Positions 1-8,074 of a DNA stretch of 64,000 bases are shown here, piece after piece. The DNA lies in contig NZ_JAGMWN010000008.1 of the NCBI RefSeq assembly GCF_017963645.1, positions 62,001-126,000 on the forward strand. Direction: 5' to 3'. The position numbers and the translations under genes were made by a program. The notes beneath the pieces are model-generated. The model saw nothing but the letters and a program-made list of their open reading frames with translations, was not told the DNA's origin and did not search any database. This DNA is from Marivibrio halodurans. Its GTDB lineage: Bacteria; Pseudomonadota; Alphaproteobacteria; UBA8366; Aestuariispiraceae. The stretch's first letter is position 1. The number at the start of each line of letters is the position of its first letter.

Positions 1-246
1 CCGGGCGAGGTGGAGGAGGATCGCGCCGGATTCGAAGACCGGTATCGGCCCGCCGTCGTCCGTCTCCCCCTCGTGGTCCAGGATCGCGGGCATGCGGTTG
101 TTCGGGCTGATCGCCAGGAAATCCGGGTGGAACTGGTCCCCCTTGCCGATATCGAGCGGGATCATGCGATAGGGAAGGGCGCATTCCTCCAGCATAATCG
201 CGATCTTCCAGCCGTTCGGCGTGGGCCAGTAGTGGAAATCGATCAT
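1..246 (-). CDS. Glutathione S-transferase family protein (N-terminal part, cut by window edge)
   Basis: The first 82 residues are visible and the rest lies beyond base 1. They read as the thioredoxin-fold half of a glutathione transferase: a beta-alpha-beta start (MIDFHYWPTPNGWKIAIMLE), then a segment with NNRMPAIL that carries the cis-proline of the glutathione site, then the ESGAILLHLA helix. The wording is closest to the YfcG/YghU disulfide-bond oxidoreductase branch, which reduces disulfides with glutathione. The gene starts 29 bp after the CoA-transferase gene on the same strand, so the two are probably co-transcribed. Substrate unknown. Confidence 0.85.
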   Translation of the reverse strand, partial: MIDFHYWPTPNGWKIAIMLEECALPYRMIPLDIGKGDQFHPDFLAISPNNRMPAILDHEGETDDGGPIPVFESGAILLHLAR

Positions 247-275
247 CGCGAGGCACTCCTTGCCGCGTCGTGGAA

Positions 276-1472
276 TCAATCGTCCGCCGCGCCGATCACG
301 CCCTCGGCCGTCAGCCGGTCCAGGGTCGCGGCGTCGTAGCCCGCTTCCGACAGCACCGCGCGGCTATGCTCGCCCAGTCGCGGCGCGCCGAAGCGGATAC
401 CGGCGGGGGTGGCGGAAAAGGCGGCCGCCGGCGCCGCCTGACGCAGTCGTCCGGCATGCGGATGGTCGCTTTCCAGGATAAGGCCGTTCTCGATCATCTG
501 CGGATGCTCGATCATCTGGGCGCGGGTTAGCACCGGCGCGCAGGGCACGCCCTCCGCCTCCAGGCGGTTCAGCCAATGCTCGGCCGTGTCGCTCGCCAGC
601 ACCTCCTGGGTCAGCGCGAGGCGCTCGTCGATATTCTCGTGCCGCAGCGCGGGCGTGGCGAAACGCGCATCCTCCAGCCATTCCGGCTTATCCAGCGCGC
701 GGGTCAGCCCGGTCCATTCCCGGTCGCTCTGCACCGCGACGGAGATATAGCCGCTTCGCGTCTCATAGATCAGGTCGATGAAGCTCGCGGCCTTGGCCTG
801 GGGGATTTCCGCGCCGACGAAGGTCTGGCTGCCCATGTCGGAGCCCCAGAGGAACGCGACGACCGCCCCCAGCATGGAGAGCGAGACATGCTGGCCCTTG
901 CCCGTGCGTTCCCGGTGGAGGAGGGCGGCGGTCACGGCCTGGGCCATCATCACGCCGGTCAGCTTGTCCGGCAGGATGGTGCGCACCAGACGCGGACGTT
1001 CCGTGTCGGCACCCGCCTGCACCGTCGTCAGGCCGGAAAGCGCCTGGACCAACGGGTCGTAGACCGGCTTGGCGACATAGGGGCCACGATCGCCGAAACC
1101 GCTGATCGAGACATAGATGATGTCCGGGCGCACGGCGCGGATCGCGGCCTCGCCGATGCCCATGCGCTCGGCCACGCCGGGGCGGAAGTTCTGGACGAAG
1201 ACGTCCGAATCCGCCGCCAGCCGCTTGAGCGCCGCGATCCCTTCCGGGTGCTTCAGGTCGAGCGCGACCGAACGCTTGTTGCGGTTGTTGTTGAGGAACC
1301 CGGCCGACAGATCGCCGCGCCGGTTGGCGATGGCGCGGGTATGGTCGCCGCCCGCGCGTTTCTCGACCTTGATGACGTCGGCCCCCTGATCCGCCAGCAT
1401 CATGGTGCCGAGCGGTCCGGAGATCATCGATGTCGTATCCAGCACGCGGATATCGGCGAGGGGGCCGGCCAT
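276..1472 (-). CDS. CaiB/BaiF family CoA-transferase
   Basis: 398 residues, normal length for class III CoA-transferases, which move CoA between carboxylic acids through an aspartyl-CoA intermediate. The N-terminal LADIRVLD, the VIKVEKRAGGD stretch and the NNNRNKRSVALDLK segment are family hallmarks. Asp169 in ILPDKLTG is at the position of the catalytic aspartate. The C-terminal lobe has the usual GVPCAPV. The ATG is preceded by AAGGAGAG at good spacing. It lies upstream of the glutathione-transferase gene on the same strand, which suggests a shared role in acid or xenobiotic metabolism. The acyl substrate cannot be read from the sequence. Confidence 0.9.
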   Translation of the reverse strand: MAGPLADIRVLDTTSMISGPLGTMMLADQGADVIKVEKRAGGDHTRAIANRRGDLSAGFLNNNRNKRSVALDLKHPEGIAALKRLAADSDVFVQNFRPGVAERMGIGEAAIRAVRPDIIYVSISGFGDRGPYVAKPVYDPLVQALSGLTTVQAGADTERPRLVRTILPDKLTGVMMAQAVTAALLHRERTGKGQHVSLSMLGAVVAFLWGSDMGSQTFVGAEIPQAKAASFIDLIYETRSGYISVAVQSDREWTGLTRALDKPEWLEDARFATPALRHENIDERLALTQEVLASDTAEHWLNRLEAEGVPCAPVLTRAQMIEHPQMIENGLILESDHPHAGRLRQAAPAAAFSATPAGIRFGAPRLGEHSRAVLSEAGYDAATLDRLTAEGVIGAADD

Positions 1473-1686
1473 GGGTGCTCTCCTTTAATGCGGCACGGGT
1501 CAGCGTCCCTATATAACCCGCACCGGCCCCGCCTTCGATAGGCCACGGGCGGCCAAGCACTTTTGCCGTCCGGTCACGGCCGTTTCGCCCCGGGATGGCT
1601 TGTCCGGTCCGGATAAAGGCGGCATCACTGTAATCGCCATCGCGCGCCCGGTTCCGGGCGCTCCATCCGAATAGGTCGCTGCATTC

Positions 1687-2289
1687 ATGTTCTTCGAGCC
1701 CGGTCACCATCGCGCGGCGGGTTTGCCGCATAATCCGTTCAAGGCGCTGATCCTGCCCCGGCCGATCGGATGGATCAGTTCCGTGGATGCCGGGGGGACG
1801 GTCAATCTGGCCCCCTTCAGCTTCTTCAACGCGGTCTCGGAGGATCCGCCGATCCTGCTCTTCTCCGCCAACCGGAAGGAGGGGGGCGCGCGGAAGGATA
1901 CGCTCGCCAATATCGAGGCGACGGGCGAATTCGTGGCGAACATCGCGACCCACGCGCTGCGTGACGCGGTGAAGAGGAGCGGCGAGGCCGTCGATCCCGA
2001 GATCGACGAGTTCGCGTTGAGCGGCCTGACCCCCATGCCCTCCGAACGGGTGGCGCCGCCCCGCGTGCGCGAAGCGCCGGCGCACATGGAATGCGTGCTG
2101 GAGCGTCTCGTCGACATGCCGCCGGGCGCGGATGGGCGGCATTGCACGCTGGTCCTCGGCCGGGTCGTCGGTATCCATGTCGACCCGGCCGTGCTGGCCG
2201 ACGGGCTGGTCGATGTGCGCCGCTTGCAGCCGCTCTCCCGTCTCGGCTATCGCGAATATGCCTCCACTCTCGATGCGTTCGAGGTCTGA
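1687..2289 (+). CDS. Flavin reductase family protein (FMN-binding split barrel)
   Basis: 200 residues, matching the flavin-reductase-like/DIM6-NTAB family: LPRPIGWISSVD near residue 25, then NLAPFSFFNAVSEDPP and a phosphate-binding stretch around KDTLANIEATGEFV. These proteins bind FMN in a split beta-barrel and reduce flavin with NAD(P)H, often for a partner monooxygenase. No monooxygenase lies next to it. The following TSUP permease gene starts 6 bp after its stop, so the two form an operon. No strong Shine-Dalgarno precedes the ATG, so the start is less certain than the family call. Confidence 0.85.
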   Translation: MFFEPGHHRAAGLPHNPFKALILPRPIGWISSVDAGGTVNLAPFSFFNAVSEDPPILLFSANRKEGGARKDTLANIEATGEFVANIATHALRDAVKRSGEAVDPEIDEFALSGLTPMPSERVAPPRVREAPAHMECVLERLVDMPPGADGRHCTLVLGRVVGIHVDPAVLADGLVDVRRLQPLSRLGYREYASTLDAFEV

Positions 2290-2295
2290 GGACGC

Positions 2296-3075
2296 ATGCC
2301 GGAGCTTGCGACCCTCTTCGCGGGGATGACGCCCGGGGCCTGGGCGATGCTCGTGTTCGCCATGCTGTGCGGCGGGCTCGTCAAGGGCGTGCACGGGATC
2401 GGCCTGCCCCTCGTATCGGTGCCGATCCTGTCGGCGGCGTTGCCGGTCCAGACCGCGATCGCGGTGACGCTGCTGCCGGTTCTCGTCACCAACGCCTATC
2501 AAATCCGGCTGGGGCGCGATGTGCTGCCGATCGCGCGCCGGTTCGCGCTTCTGCTGGCCGGGTTGGTGGTCGGAATACTGGCCGGCGTCTATATGCTCGC
2601 CAACCTGTCGACGGATTTCGTGACGGTGATCCTGGGGGTGATCGTGCTTTGTTTCGTCGTGCTCCGGCTATGCGCTCCGCGATGGCGGTTGGGCGCGCGG
2701 GGGGAACGCGTGTGCGCGCTTCCCGTCGGTCTGACCGCGGGCGTGATCGGCGGGGTTTCCTCGCTCTATGGAATACCGGTCACGATCTTCCTGAGCACGC
2801 TAGGCCTCGACCGGCAGACGTTCGTGCGGACCATCGGCCTCGTCTTCGTGACGGGCATGGTGCCGCTCTATGCCGCCTTCACGGCCTTCGAAATCCAGGG
2901 CCCGCGTGAGATCGCGTTGTCCCTCGTGGCGCTCGTTCCGGTCTTTATCGGCTATCTGATCGGGGAGCGCCTGCGCGGGATCATTTCCGAGGTGGCGTTC
3001 CAACGGGGCTTCACGGTCCTGCTCGCCGCGCTCGGCGTCACCCTGCTCTATCGCGGGATAAGCGCGCTTCTATAG
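2296..3075 (+). CDS. TSUP (TauE/SafE) family membrane permease
   Basis: 259 residues made almost entirely of hydrophobic helices, about seven or eight segments. The layout fits the TSUP family: an early helix with GGLVKGVHGIGLPLVSVPIL, a central loop, and a second half beginning GLTAGVIGGVSSLYGIP. Family members export or import sulfite, sulfoacetate or other organosulfur and organic anions across the inner membrane. It follows the flavin reductase by 6 bp and is probably translated from the same message. Cargo is not deducible. Confidence 0.85.
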   Translation: MPELATLFAGMTPGAWAMLVFAMLCGGLVKGVHGIGLPLVSVPILSAALPVQTAIAVTLLPVLVTNAYQIRLGRDVLPIARRFALLLAGLVVGILAGVYMLANLSTDFVTVILGVIVLCFVVLRLCAPRWRLGARGERVCALPVGLTAGVIGGVSSLYGIPVTIFLSTLGLDRQTFVRTIGLVFVTGMVPLYAAFTAFEIQGPREIALSLVALVPVFIGYLIGERLRGIISEVAFQRGFTVLLAALGVTLLYRGISALL

Positions 3076-3218
3076 GGAAACGGTCCGGGCCCGGGAATCG
3101 AACGGCCGGCGACCCGATGCGGGCGGCCGGCCGTCCTCACGCTCGTATTCCCGTTGTTTCCCGCTCTACCGCGGTGGCGCCTCCATTTACTGGGTGGGTT
3201 TTGCTGGGGCCGCGACGA

Positions 3219-3632
3219 TCAGCCGTAGAGCCGGCGGAAACCTTCGCTTACCCGATCGAGGATGGCGGGGTCCTTGTCCCGCCAATAGCGCGGGTCCCGC
3301 ATCATCCGGCGCAATGCCTCCTCGTCCGGGGCACGCCCGGCATGGGGGGCGGCCAACGGATCGCGGTCGACCCGGGGTGTGGCGCCGGGCAGGGAGGTGT
3401 CGGGCATCGCGGCGCGCGGTTTCCCGTCGGGTCCGTCATCGCGGGTCAGCGGGCGCATCAACTCGTAGAATTCCGGCCCGAAGGCCTTGGCCATCAGGGC
3501 GGCGACGCGCGGGGTCACCGCCGCGTCGAGTTCGAGACGCTCGGCCCGCGTCAGGACGAGCAGTCCCTCCGCCAGCACCGCGACACCGTCGGCGCGCGGC
3601 GCGGCATTCGTCTGGGACATCGGGTGTTCCAT
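3219..3632 (-). CDS. Phage-type hypothetical protein sharing the scaffold C-terminal motif
   Basis: 137 residues. The C-terminal 27 residues (MRDPRYWRDKDPAIL then VSEGFRRLYG) nearly repeat the end of the scaffold-like protein encoded just upstream. The middle contains FGPEFYELMRPL and a Pro/Asp-rich linker. The N-terminus could start at the first ATG (MEHPM) or four codons later (MSQTN). It is the last gene of the phage module, at the position where a major capsid gene would be expected. Function not known; a small accessory head protein using the same docking tail as the scaffold is an inference. Confidence 0.65.
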   Translation of the reverse strand: MEHPMSQTNAAPRADGVAVLAEGLLVLTRAERLELDAAVTPRVAALMAKAFGPEFYELMRPLTRDDGPDGKPRAAMPDTSLPGATPRVDRDPLAAPHAGRAPDEEALRRMMRDPRYWRDKDPAILDRVSEGFRRLYG

Positions 3633-3763
3633 GGTCCTTTATTTCTCCTTCGTTCGCGTGATTGTTTCGATCCGGTGGGGCTATGCGCCGTCCCTGGGGG
3701 CAGGCGCGCGCATTCCGTCCGCGATCGCCAGGGGCGGACGGGCGCCGGGGACCCCGCCGGCGG

Positions 3764-4591
3764 TCAGCCGGACGGGTAAAGTCGTTTGAAGCCGTCGCTC
3801 ACCTCGCGCTGGATCGCGGGGTCGCGGTCCCGCCAGTAGCGGGGGTCGCGCATCTTCCGGCGCAACTGGTCCTCGGTCAGTTCGGGCACCGGCTCGCCCT
3901 GGCCAAGCGGGGCCGGCTCCTCCTTCCGTTCCATCATCCGGTGGAGCGCGAGAACCCCTTCATAGGTCGAGGCGAGGGCCTTGTAGGCATCCTCCGGCAG
4001 CTTGCCGCGCGCCCAGCGCAGCAACTGACGGCGCACCTCCGTCCAGCGTTCCGGCCCACCGAAATGCGCTTCCAGTCGCGCCTTGTGCTCCGCGCCGGCG
4101 GCCCGCATGGCGAGGCCGCGCGCGACCGGAGTCAGCACCTCGGACGCCAGATCGTAGACGAGTTGCACCTGATCCTCGGTGAAACCGGCGGCATGAAGCA
4201 TCTCGTTGACCGCCGGATCGGATCGCACGAAGGGATCGTCGATATCGATGCGGTAGGCCGCGGCGCTGTCCGGGACGCCCGGCCGGGGCAGCTGCGCGGC
4301 GGCCGGCATGTGGGCCGGGGCGTCGGTGCCTTCCGACAGCCGTCTTTCCAATGCGCGGTAGGAACGGATCAGCGCGTCGAGGCGCACCGTGCCGCCGGCG
4401 GCGTCCCAGAATTTGTCGGGCAGTCCCTTCGGCTTGGTGCCGGGCGCGGCGGCCTCATCCGGATGCGGCGTCGTGTCGGCGACACCGTGGACGGCGCCGG
4501 CCGGGCTGCCCTTCGGCGGCGTGGAGGGCCGGAACGTGGGTGAAGAGGGCACGGGGGCCTCTTCGGTCCGGGGTGGGGTGGGGATAGGCAT
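3764..4591 (-). CDS. Phage capsid assembly/scaffold-like protein
   Basis: 275 residues with a Pro-rich N-terminus, then PDKFWDAAGGTVRLDALIRSY followed by RALERRL near residues 80-105, an opening typical of T7-like capsid assembly (scaffolding) proteins. A helical middle ends in the basic, aromatic tail MRDPRYWRDRDPAIQ...VSDGFKRLY, which scaffolds of this kind commonly carry. It lies directly downstream of the portal and Bbp19-like genes, the usual place for a scaffold gene. The capsid gene that should follow is absent. Confidence 0.7.
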   Translation of the reverse strand: MPIPTPPRTEEAPVPSSPTFRPSTPPKGSPAGAVHGVADTTPHPDEAAAPGTKPKGLPDKFWDAAGGTVRLDALIRSYRALERRLSEGTDAPAHMPAAAQLPRPGVPDSAAAYRIDIDDPFVRSDPAVNEMLHAAGFTEDQVQLVYDLASEVLTPVARGLAMRAAGAEHKARLEAHFGGPERWTEVRRQLLRWARGKLPEDAYKALASTYEGVLALHRMMERKEEPAPLGQGEPVPELTEDQLRRKMRDPRYWRDRDPAIQREVSDGFKRLYPSG

Positions 4592-4630
4592 GAATATCGT
4601 CTCCTTGGTCGTCCGGTGTCGTGGTGGCCG

Positions 4631-4900
4631 TCAGGCGCGCGCGCCGGGGGCGGTGCGCCCACGTTCGATCAGGCCGAGGATGTGGTGATGGAGTCGCCGC
4701 TGCCCTTCGAGGTCGCGCAGGCCGGCGTCGCTCGCCTCTGGGCCGAGAACGCGCTCGACCGTGATGCGGGCCAGATGGGCGAGCGCGCGCTCGCCATCCG
4801 CGCCGGCGAAGCAGCGCGCGAAGGCAACTTCCGTCAATCGACGCTCCTCGGCGGCGGCGTCGGGCGTGGGGGCGTCGTGCGGGCGATAGGGGCGGCTCAT
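4631..4900 (-). CDS. Bbp19-like phage protein
   Basis: 89 residues starting MSRPYRPHD. The core (AFARCFAGADGERALAHL near residues 26-43, then LEGQRRLHHHILGLI near 64-77) matches the small Bbp19-like proteins found beside portal genes in podophage-like elements. Its ATG overlaps the end of the portal gene by 4 bp, so the two are translationally coupled. The molecular role of the family is not established. Confidence 0.7.
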   Translation of the reverse strand: MSRPYRPHDAPTPDAAAEERRLTEVAFARCFAGADGERALAHLARITVERVLGPEASDAGLRDLEGQRRLHHHILGLIERGRTAPGARA

Positions 4901-6585
4901 GCGGCGCTCTCCTTGGTCGGGGCCGGCGTGGGCGCGCCCGGTGCGGCGGCGGGATCGCGCGCCGCGTGGGACGCGGGGCTGCCGGCCGCGCCGAGCAAGT
5001 CCACCGCCGCGGCGAGTTGCGATGCACCATCGGGGGGCGGGATATCCCCCGAGACGCCTGCCGGTGTGCCGGACGGCATGCCGGCGGGCGCCTCGGAAGC
5101 CGCGTCGTCGCGCAGCAGATGCTCCGGCACATCCATGCTCCGGGCGAGCCAGCGCGCGGCCTCGCCGGCATCGATCACGGCACCTGCCTCCGGGCCGAGC
5201 ATCATCACCATCTCGACCCATTTCATCGCGTTCTGGGTTTCCGCCCGCTTGCGATGGCGGGTGATCGGGGCGACCACATGCAGGTCGATCTCGCGGCCGT
5301 CGATCCGCATCGCCGGAATCTCGCCCCGGCGTTGCAGGATGGCGAGCGCGCGCCGCGCGAGCGGCATCATCAATTCGCTCTGCAATCGGCCATAGGTCGC
5401 GCCAAGCATGCGCGCGGTCTCGGCCGAGCGCTCCAGCACCTCCGTCGCCGTCATGCGGGGATCGTTGATCTGGCCGAGCCGGTCGGCGAGCAGCCCCCGG
5501 CGGATGCGCGCGCGGACATCCTCCAGCACCAATTGGGAGATATCGAACTCCCCCGGTGCCTTCAGCGGCGTCAGGCCGGAGGACCCCACCGCCTTCGGGA
5601 TGATCGTGCCGGGGGCGAGTTTCACCGTCGCCGGGTTGAGCACGCCGTCGTCATCGGCCTGCCAGATGCCGGTCACCGCGATGGTCGCGTTCTTGAGCAC
5701 CAGTTCGACCACCTTGTTGGCGGTCTTGATGTCCGGCAGGGTCTTCATGACGGGCGAGCGGCCGTAGATCTCGCCCGGTGCCTTCATCCATCGGAAATTG
5801 ATGAAAGGGGAGGCGTCGAAGCGGCCCTCGGCCAGGATTTGGGAGTCCCCGCCGCTTCCCGCGCCACCCTCCAGGATGGCCATGTAGCGGAAGCCGCGCG
5901 GCCGGTCGGGCAGCACCGCCTCGATCACCGCATGGCGCGGCTCGCCGTCGTCGCCGTCCCGGTCGGTGGCATCCTCCGGCGGCCGGGCGTCCGGAAAGCG
6001 TTCCCGGAATTGCAGACCGGTCAGCCGGACGCGGCGATAGGTGACGTCTAGGCGGCCGCTCGCTCCTTCCTCAAGCACCGCCTCGCCGACCGGCACGGCG
6101 GTAAAGCGGAAGGCGCTGCGCTCGCCCAGATCGGCTTCCTCGAACATCAGGCTGGCGGTACCCGCCGTCACGAGGTCGAGGAAGCACTGATGGATCTCGA
6201 CCGCGATGTTCGAATTGTCGAAATGGCTTTGCAGGACGGCGGAAATTTCGTCCAGCGGCTTCGCCACCCGCTTGGCCTGCGCCGGGGTCAGGTCGCAGCC
6301 GGGGACGAGGTCGAACCACCGCGCATAGGGCGGGGTCAGTTCCGCCATCAGACTGGCTGCCAACTGCTCCACGGCATCGGGCGCGGTCGAATCGAACAGG
6401 CGGTCCGTCTTCTTCGCGCCGGGCGCCTGCCGGTCCAGGGCGCCGTCGCGCTGCGGCAAGGCATGGGCGTAGCATTCGCGCCAATGGCTTTCCCAGGCGC
6501 TACGGCGGCTTTTCGCCCGCTCGTAGCGGCGGGTCAGGCTGTCCGGAGCGATGGCCGGAGCGATGGCCGTGGTGATGGGGGACAT
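4897..6585 (-). CDS. Phage portal (head-to-tail connector) protein
   Basis: 562 residues from MSPITT, the length of T7-type head-tail connectors, which form the dodecameric portal at one capsid vertex. The N-terminal region has the signature RYERAKSRRSAWESHWREC and then DRLFDSTAPDAVEQLAASL and ARWFDLVPG. Later family features include NFRWMKAPGEIYGRSPVMK, GGLTPLK-like text and MTATEVLERSAE. The C-terminus is Ala/Pro-rich. The ATG at 6585 is preferred because an upstream extension would overlap the neighbouring small gene and reads as low-complexity Arg/Pro. The frame is intact. Confidence 0.88.
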   Translation of the reverse strand: MSPITTAIAPAIAPDSLTRRYERAKSRRSAWESHWRECYAHALPQRDGALDRQAPGAKKTDRLFDSTAPDAVEQLAASLMAELTPPYARWFDLVPGCDLTPAQAKRVAKPLDEISAVLQSHFDNSNIAVEIHQCFLDLVTAGTASLMFEEADLGERSAFRFTAVPVGEAVLEEGASGRLDVTYRRVRLTGLQFRERFPDARPPEDATDRDGDDGEPRHAVIEAVLPDRPRGFRYMAILEGGAGSGGDSQILAEGRFDASPFINFRWMKAPGEIYGRSPVMKTLPDIKTANKVVELVLKNATIAVTGIWQADDDGVLNPATVKLAPGTIIPKAVGSSGLTPLKAPGEFDISQLVLEDVRARIRRGLLADRLGQINDPRMTATEVLERSAETARMLGATYGRLQSELMMPLARRALAILQRRGEIPAMRIDGREIDLHVVAPITRHRKRAETQNAMKWVEMVMMLGPEAGAVIDAGEAARWLARSMDVPEHLLRDDAASEAPAGMPSGTPAGVSGDIPPPDGASQLAAAVDLLGAAGSPASHAARDPAAAPGAPTPAPTKESAA

Positions 6586-6593
6586 CGCGACGC

Positions 6594-6842
6594 TCACTCG
6601 CCGAGCTTGGTCTTGCCGGCCTGCGCGCCGGGAATGGGCGCGAGCGCGCCGGTGGCGGAGGTCTTGATCGTGCCCGTCCGCCCCCGGCGGCGGCGGGCGA
6701 TGGATTCCAGGCGCGCCTCTCGCGCGCTTTCCTCGGGATCGTCGTTCGTCTCCGCGTCGAGGTCGAGCGGTGCGGGTTCGCTGGACGGCGCCGACGCGGG
6801 GGCGGGTGCCGGCGGCTCGGGGCTGCTGAAAATACCACCCAT
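6594..6842 (-). CDS. Small Pro/Ala-rich phage-module protein
   Basis: 82 residues beginning MGGIFSSPEPPAPAPA, then an acidic stretch, a basic helix (ARLESIARRRRGR) and TGTIKTSATGALAP. Short proteins with an MGG-phobic start and a proline run commonly precede portal genes in podophage-like clusters. AGGAAAGGA lies a few bases upstream of the ATG and fixes this start over a longer open frame. It ends 9 bp before the portal ATG. The MGG start might be processed or inserted into membrane, but no function is known. Confidence 0.65.
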   Translation of the reverse strand: MGGIFSSPEPPAPAPASAPSSEPAPLDLDAETNDDPEESAREARLESIARRRRGRTGTIKTSATGALAPIPGAQAGKTKLGE

Positions 6843-6927
6843 GGGATGTTCCTTTCCTGTCTTGAGGAAGCTGTGCGCGGAGGTCGAGGGGCCGTTCCGC
6901 ATGAAATTTATCCCGATATGTTCTCAA

Positions 6928-7377
6928 TTATCGGAATTTAAGGATTGTGGTCGAGAATAATTTTTTGTCAACACTTTCATCGTGTGATTTTGATAAAATA
7001 CCGAATAACCCGCGTGGAGTAAGAACATATACAGACTCCATGGCGAGGAGGCGGATGCACAATTCCACGCAAGTGAAGGGGCGCATCCGCCGGATACATG
7101 GGGGGGCGCGGCGTGCCGAACGGATCGGCAGGACCCGATCTCCCCTGCGGGTCAACCGGCCCAGCAGGCGGGTTAGCGCGGCCGTGTCGAAGCGTTGCAA
7201 CGCCACGCGGCCAGGCAGGGAATCGATCATCAGCCAGTCGTCATCGCCTTGCGGCAGAATCAAGAAGCAATGTCGGAAGCCGCGCGGCAACAGCCGCATC
7301 CAGCCTATGCCCGTCCGGTCGGAGAAGACGATCAGCGCCGTTTTCGAAGGGGTGGGGGAATTCAGGCATAAATTCAT
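6928..7377 (-). CDS. Phage-module hypothetical protein (FTCVE motif)
   Basis: 149 residues from MNLCLNS. It has GFRHCFLILPQGDDDWLMID near residues 36-55 and FTCVELCIRLL near 108-118 followed by VYVLTPRGLF. A Cys in FTCVE after an upstream His-containing strand recalls small permuted NlpC/P60- or papain-like phage proteins, but this is only a resemblance. The last 40 codons are AT-rich and Lys/Ser-rich, unlike the rest of the window. The ATG is preceded by AAAGAGAACA, a modest ribosome site. Confidence 0.55.
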   Translation of the reverse strand: MNLCLNSPTPSKTALIVFSDRTGIGWMRLLPRGFRHCFLILPQGDDDWLMIDSLPGRVALQRFDTAALTRLLGRLTRRGDRVLPIRSARRAPPCIRRMRPFTCVELCIRLLAMESVYVLTPRGLFGILSKSHDESVDKKLFSTTILKFR

Positions 7378-7390
7378 ATTTTGTTCTCTT

Positions 7391-7762
7391 TCATGATTGT
7401 ATGAAGCCCTTGGCGCGCAAGATATCGTCGACCTCTCGAAGGCCGGCGTCCCATAGATCGGCGGCCTCCGTCTCTTCCTCGACCCTTGGGTCCGGCGGAC
7501 GGTGCAGGCGGGCGAAGCGAAACATGACGTCGAGGTGCTCACGCCCGATGCGGCGTGAGCGGTATAGACGCGCGGCGGCGTTCAAGATGTCACGCGCCTC
7601 GCACGGGCGGATTATCGCGGCGCGGCCGGCGCGATTTCGGGCGCCGGCCATGCGATTGTCGTGGGAGTCGATGGCCCAGAACCAGGCTTCCTCCGCGCAG
7701 GCGAAGGGGGTTTCCGATCCGGCGCAGTCGATCGACCGGGGCGAATAGCGCGGGTGCGGCAT
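7391..7762 (-). CDS. Phage-module hypothetical protein
   Basis: 123 residues. AEEAWFWAIDSHDNRMAGAR near the start, RPCEARDILNAAARLYRSRR in the middle and REVDDILRAKGFI at the end match a small conserved protein seen in alphaproteobacterial phage-like clusters next to the FTCVE-type gene. It is the first gene of the minus-strand module. No catalytic motif is visible and no function is known. Confidence 0.55.
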   Translation of the reverse strand: MPHPRYSPRSIDCAGSETPFACAEEAWFWAIDSHDNRMAGARNRAGRAAIIRPCEARDILNAAARLYRSRRIGREHLDVMFRFARLHRPPDPRVEEETEAADLWDAGLREVDDILRAKGFIQS

Positions 7763-8074
7763 TCGACCATCCTTCCAATCGGCGCTGGCGGAAGTCGGGA
7801 AGACACTGAATACGAGCGTTGAATATGAGTTACATTCTATCCGTTAAGGAGTCAATATGACCGGACTCAAATGACGGTTATTTTAGAACAAAACAAGGTT
7901 CTATTGGAGGTTTGAACTGCCGATGGGTGTGGCGAGAGAGGTCCGTTTCCTTGGAATCGCTTGAGCAGCCGGGATTCAGCGGTAAAGTGAACGCCGTTCC
8001 GAACGCGTTCCACACCTTCTGTTCACTGGAACTAGGGGAGCGCGCCTTTCCATGAGGCCCGCAAGGGTAATTAA
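7763..8074. other. AT-richer intergenic region between phage module and S24 regulator
   Basis: 312 bp without a convincing gene. It should hold the promoter of the minus-strand phage module and that of the plus-strand regulator. The right half carries the GAAC/GTTC palindrome cluster listed separately. The stretch 7815-7910 is AT-rich, which is unusual here and compatible with promoter or transferred DNA. Confidence 0.6.
7989..8032. promoter_or_regulatory. Cluster of GAAC/GTTC palindromes with a LexA-box-like direct repeat
   Basis: Three adjacent palindromes: GAACGCCGTTC (7989-7999), GAACGCGTTC (8001-8010) and GTTCACTGGAAC (8021-8032). Bases 7996-8010 also fit GTTC-N7-GTTC, the SOS box form described for alphaproteobacteria. 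The cluster ends 42 bp before the ATG of the S24-type regulator, so it is a good candidate for its own operator or for LexA control. Confidence 0.5.

Larger units (their letters stand above)
3219..7762 (-). mobile_element. Remnant podovirus-type head-morphogenesis module (seven genes)
   Basis: Seven consecutive minus-strand genes, read from 7762 to 3219: two phage-type hypotheticals, a small Pro/Ala-rich protein, the portal, a Bbp19-like protein, a scaffold-like protein and a shorter protein sharing the scaffold's C-terminal motif. Terminase, major capsid, tail and integrase genes are not seen, and no flanking repeats were recognised. The stretch at about 6840-7060 is markedly AT-rich compared with the rest of the window, consistent with transfer. 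The genes have intact frames, so this is either a recent deletion remnant or a retained, possibly domesticated, cassette. Confidence 0.7.

Noticed and set aside
3085-3185. tRNA-like text on the minus strand (GTTCGATTCCCGG and GGTAGAGC)
   Set aside because: The T-loop is not flanked by a pairing T-stem (GGCCG does not pair with CCCGG), and no acceptor stem or CCA-bearing end can be made. At most a decayed attachment-site relic.
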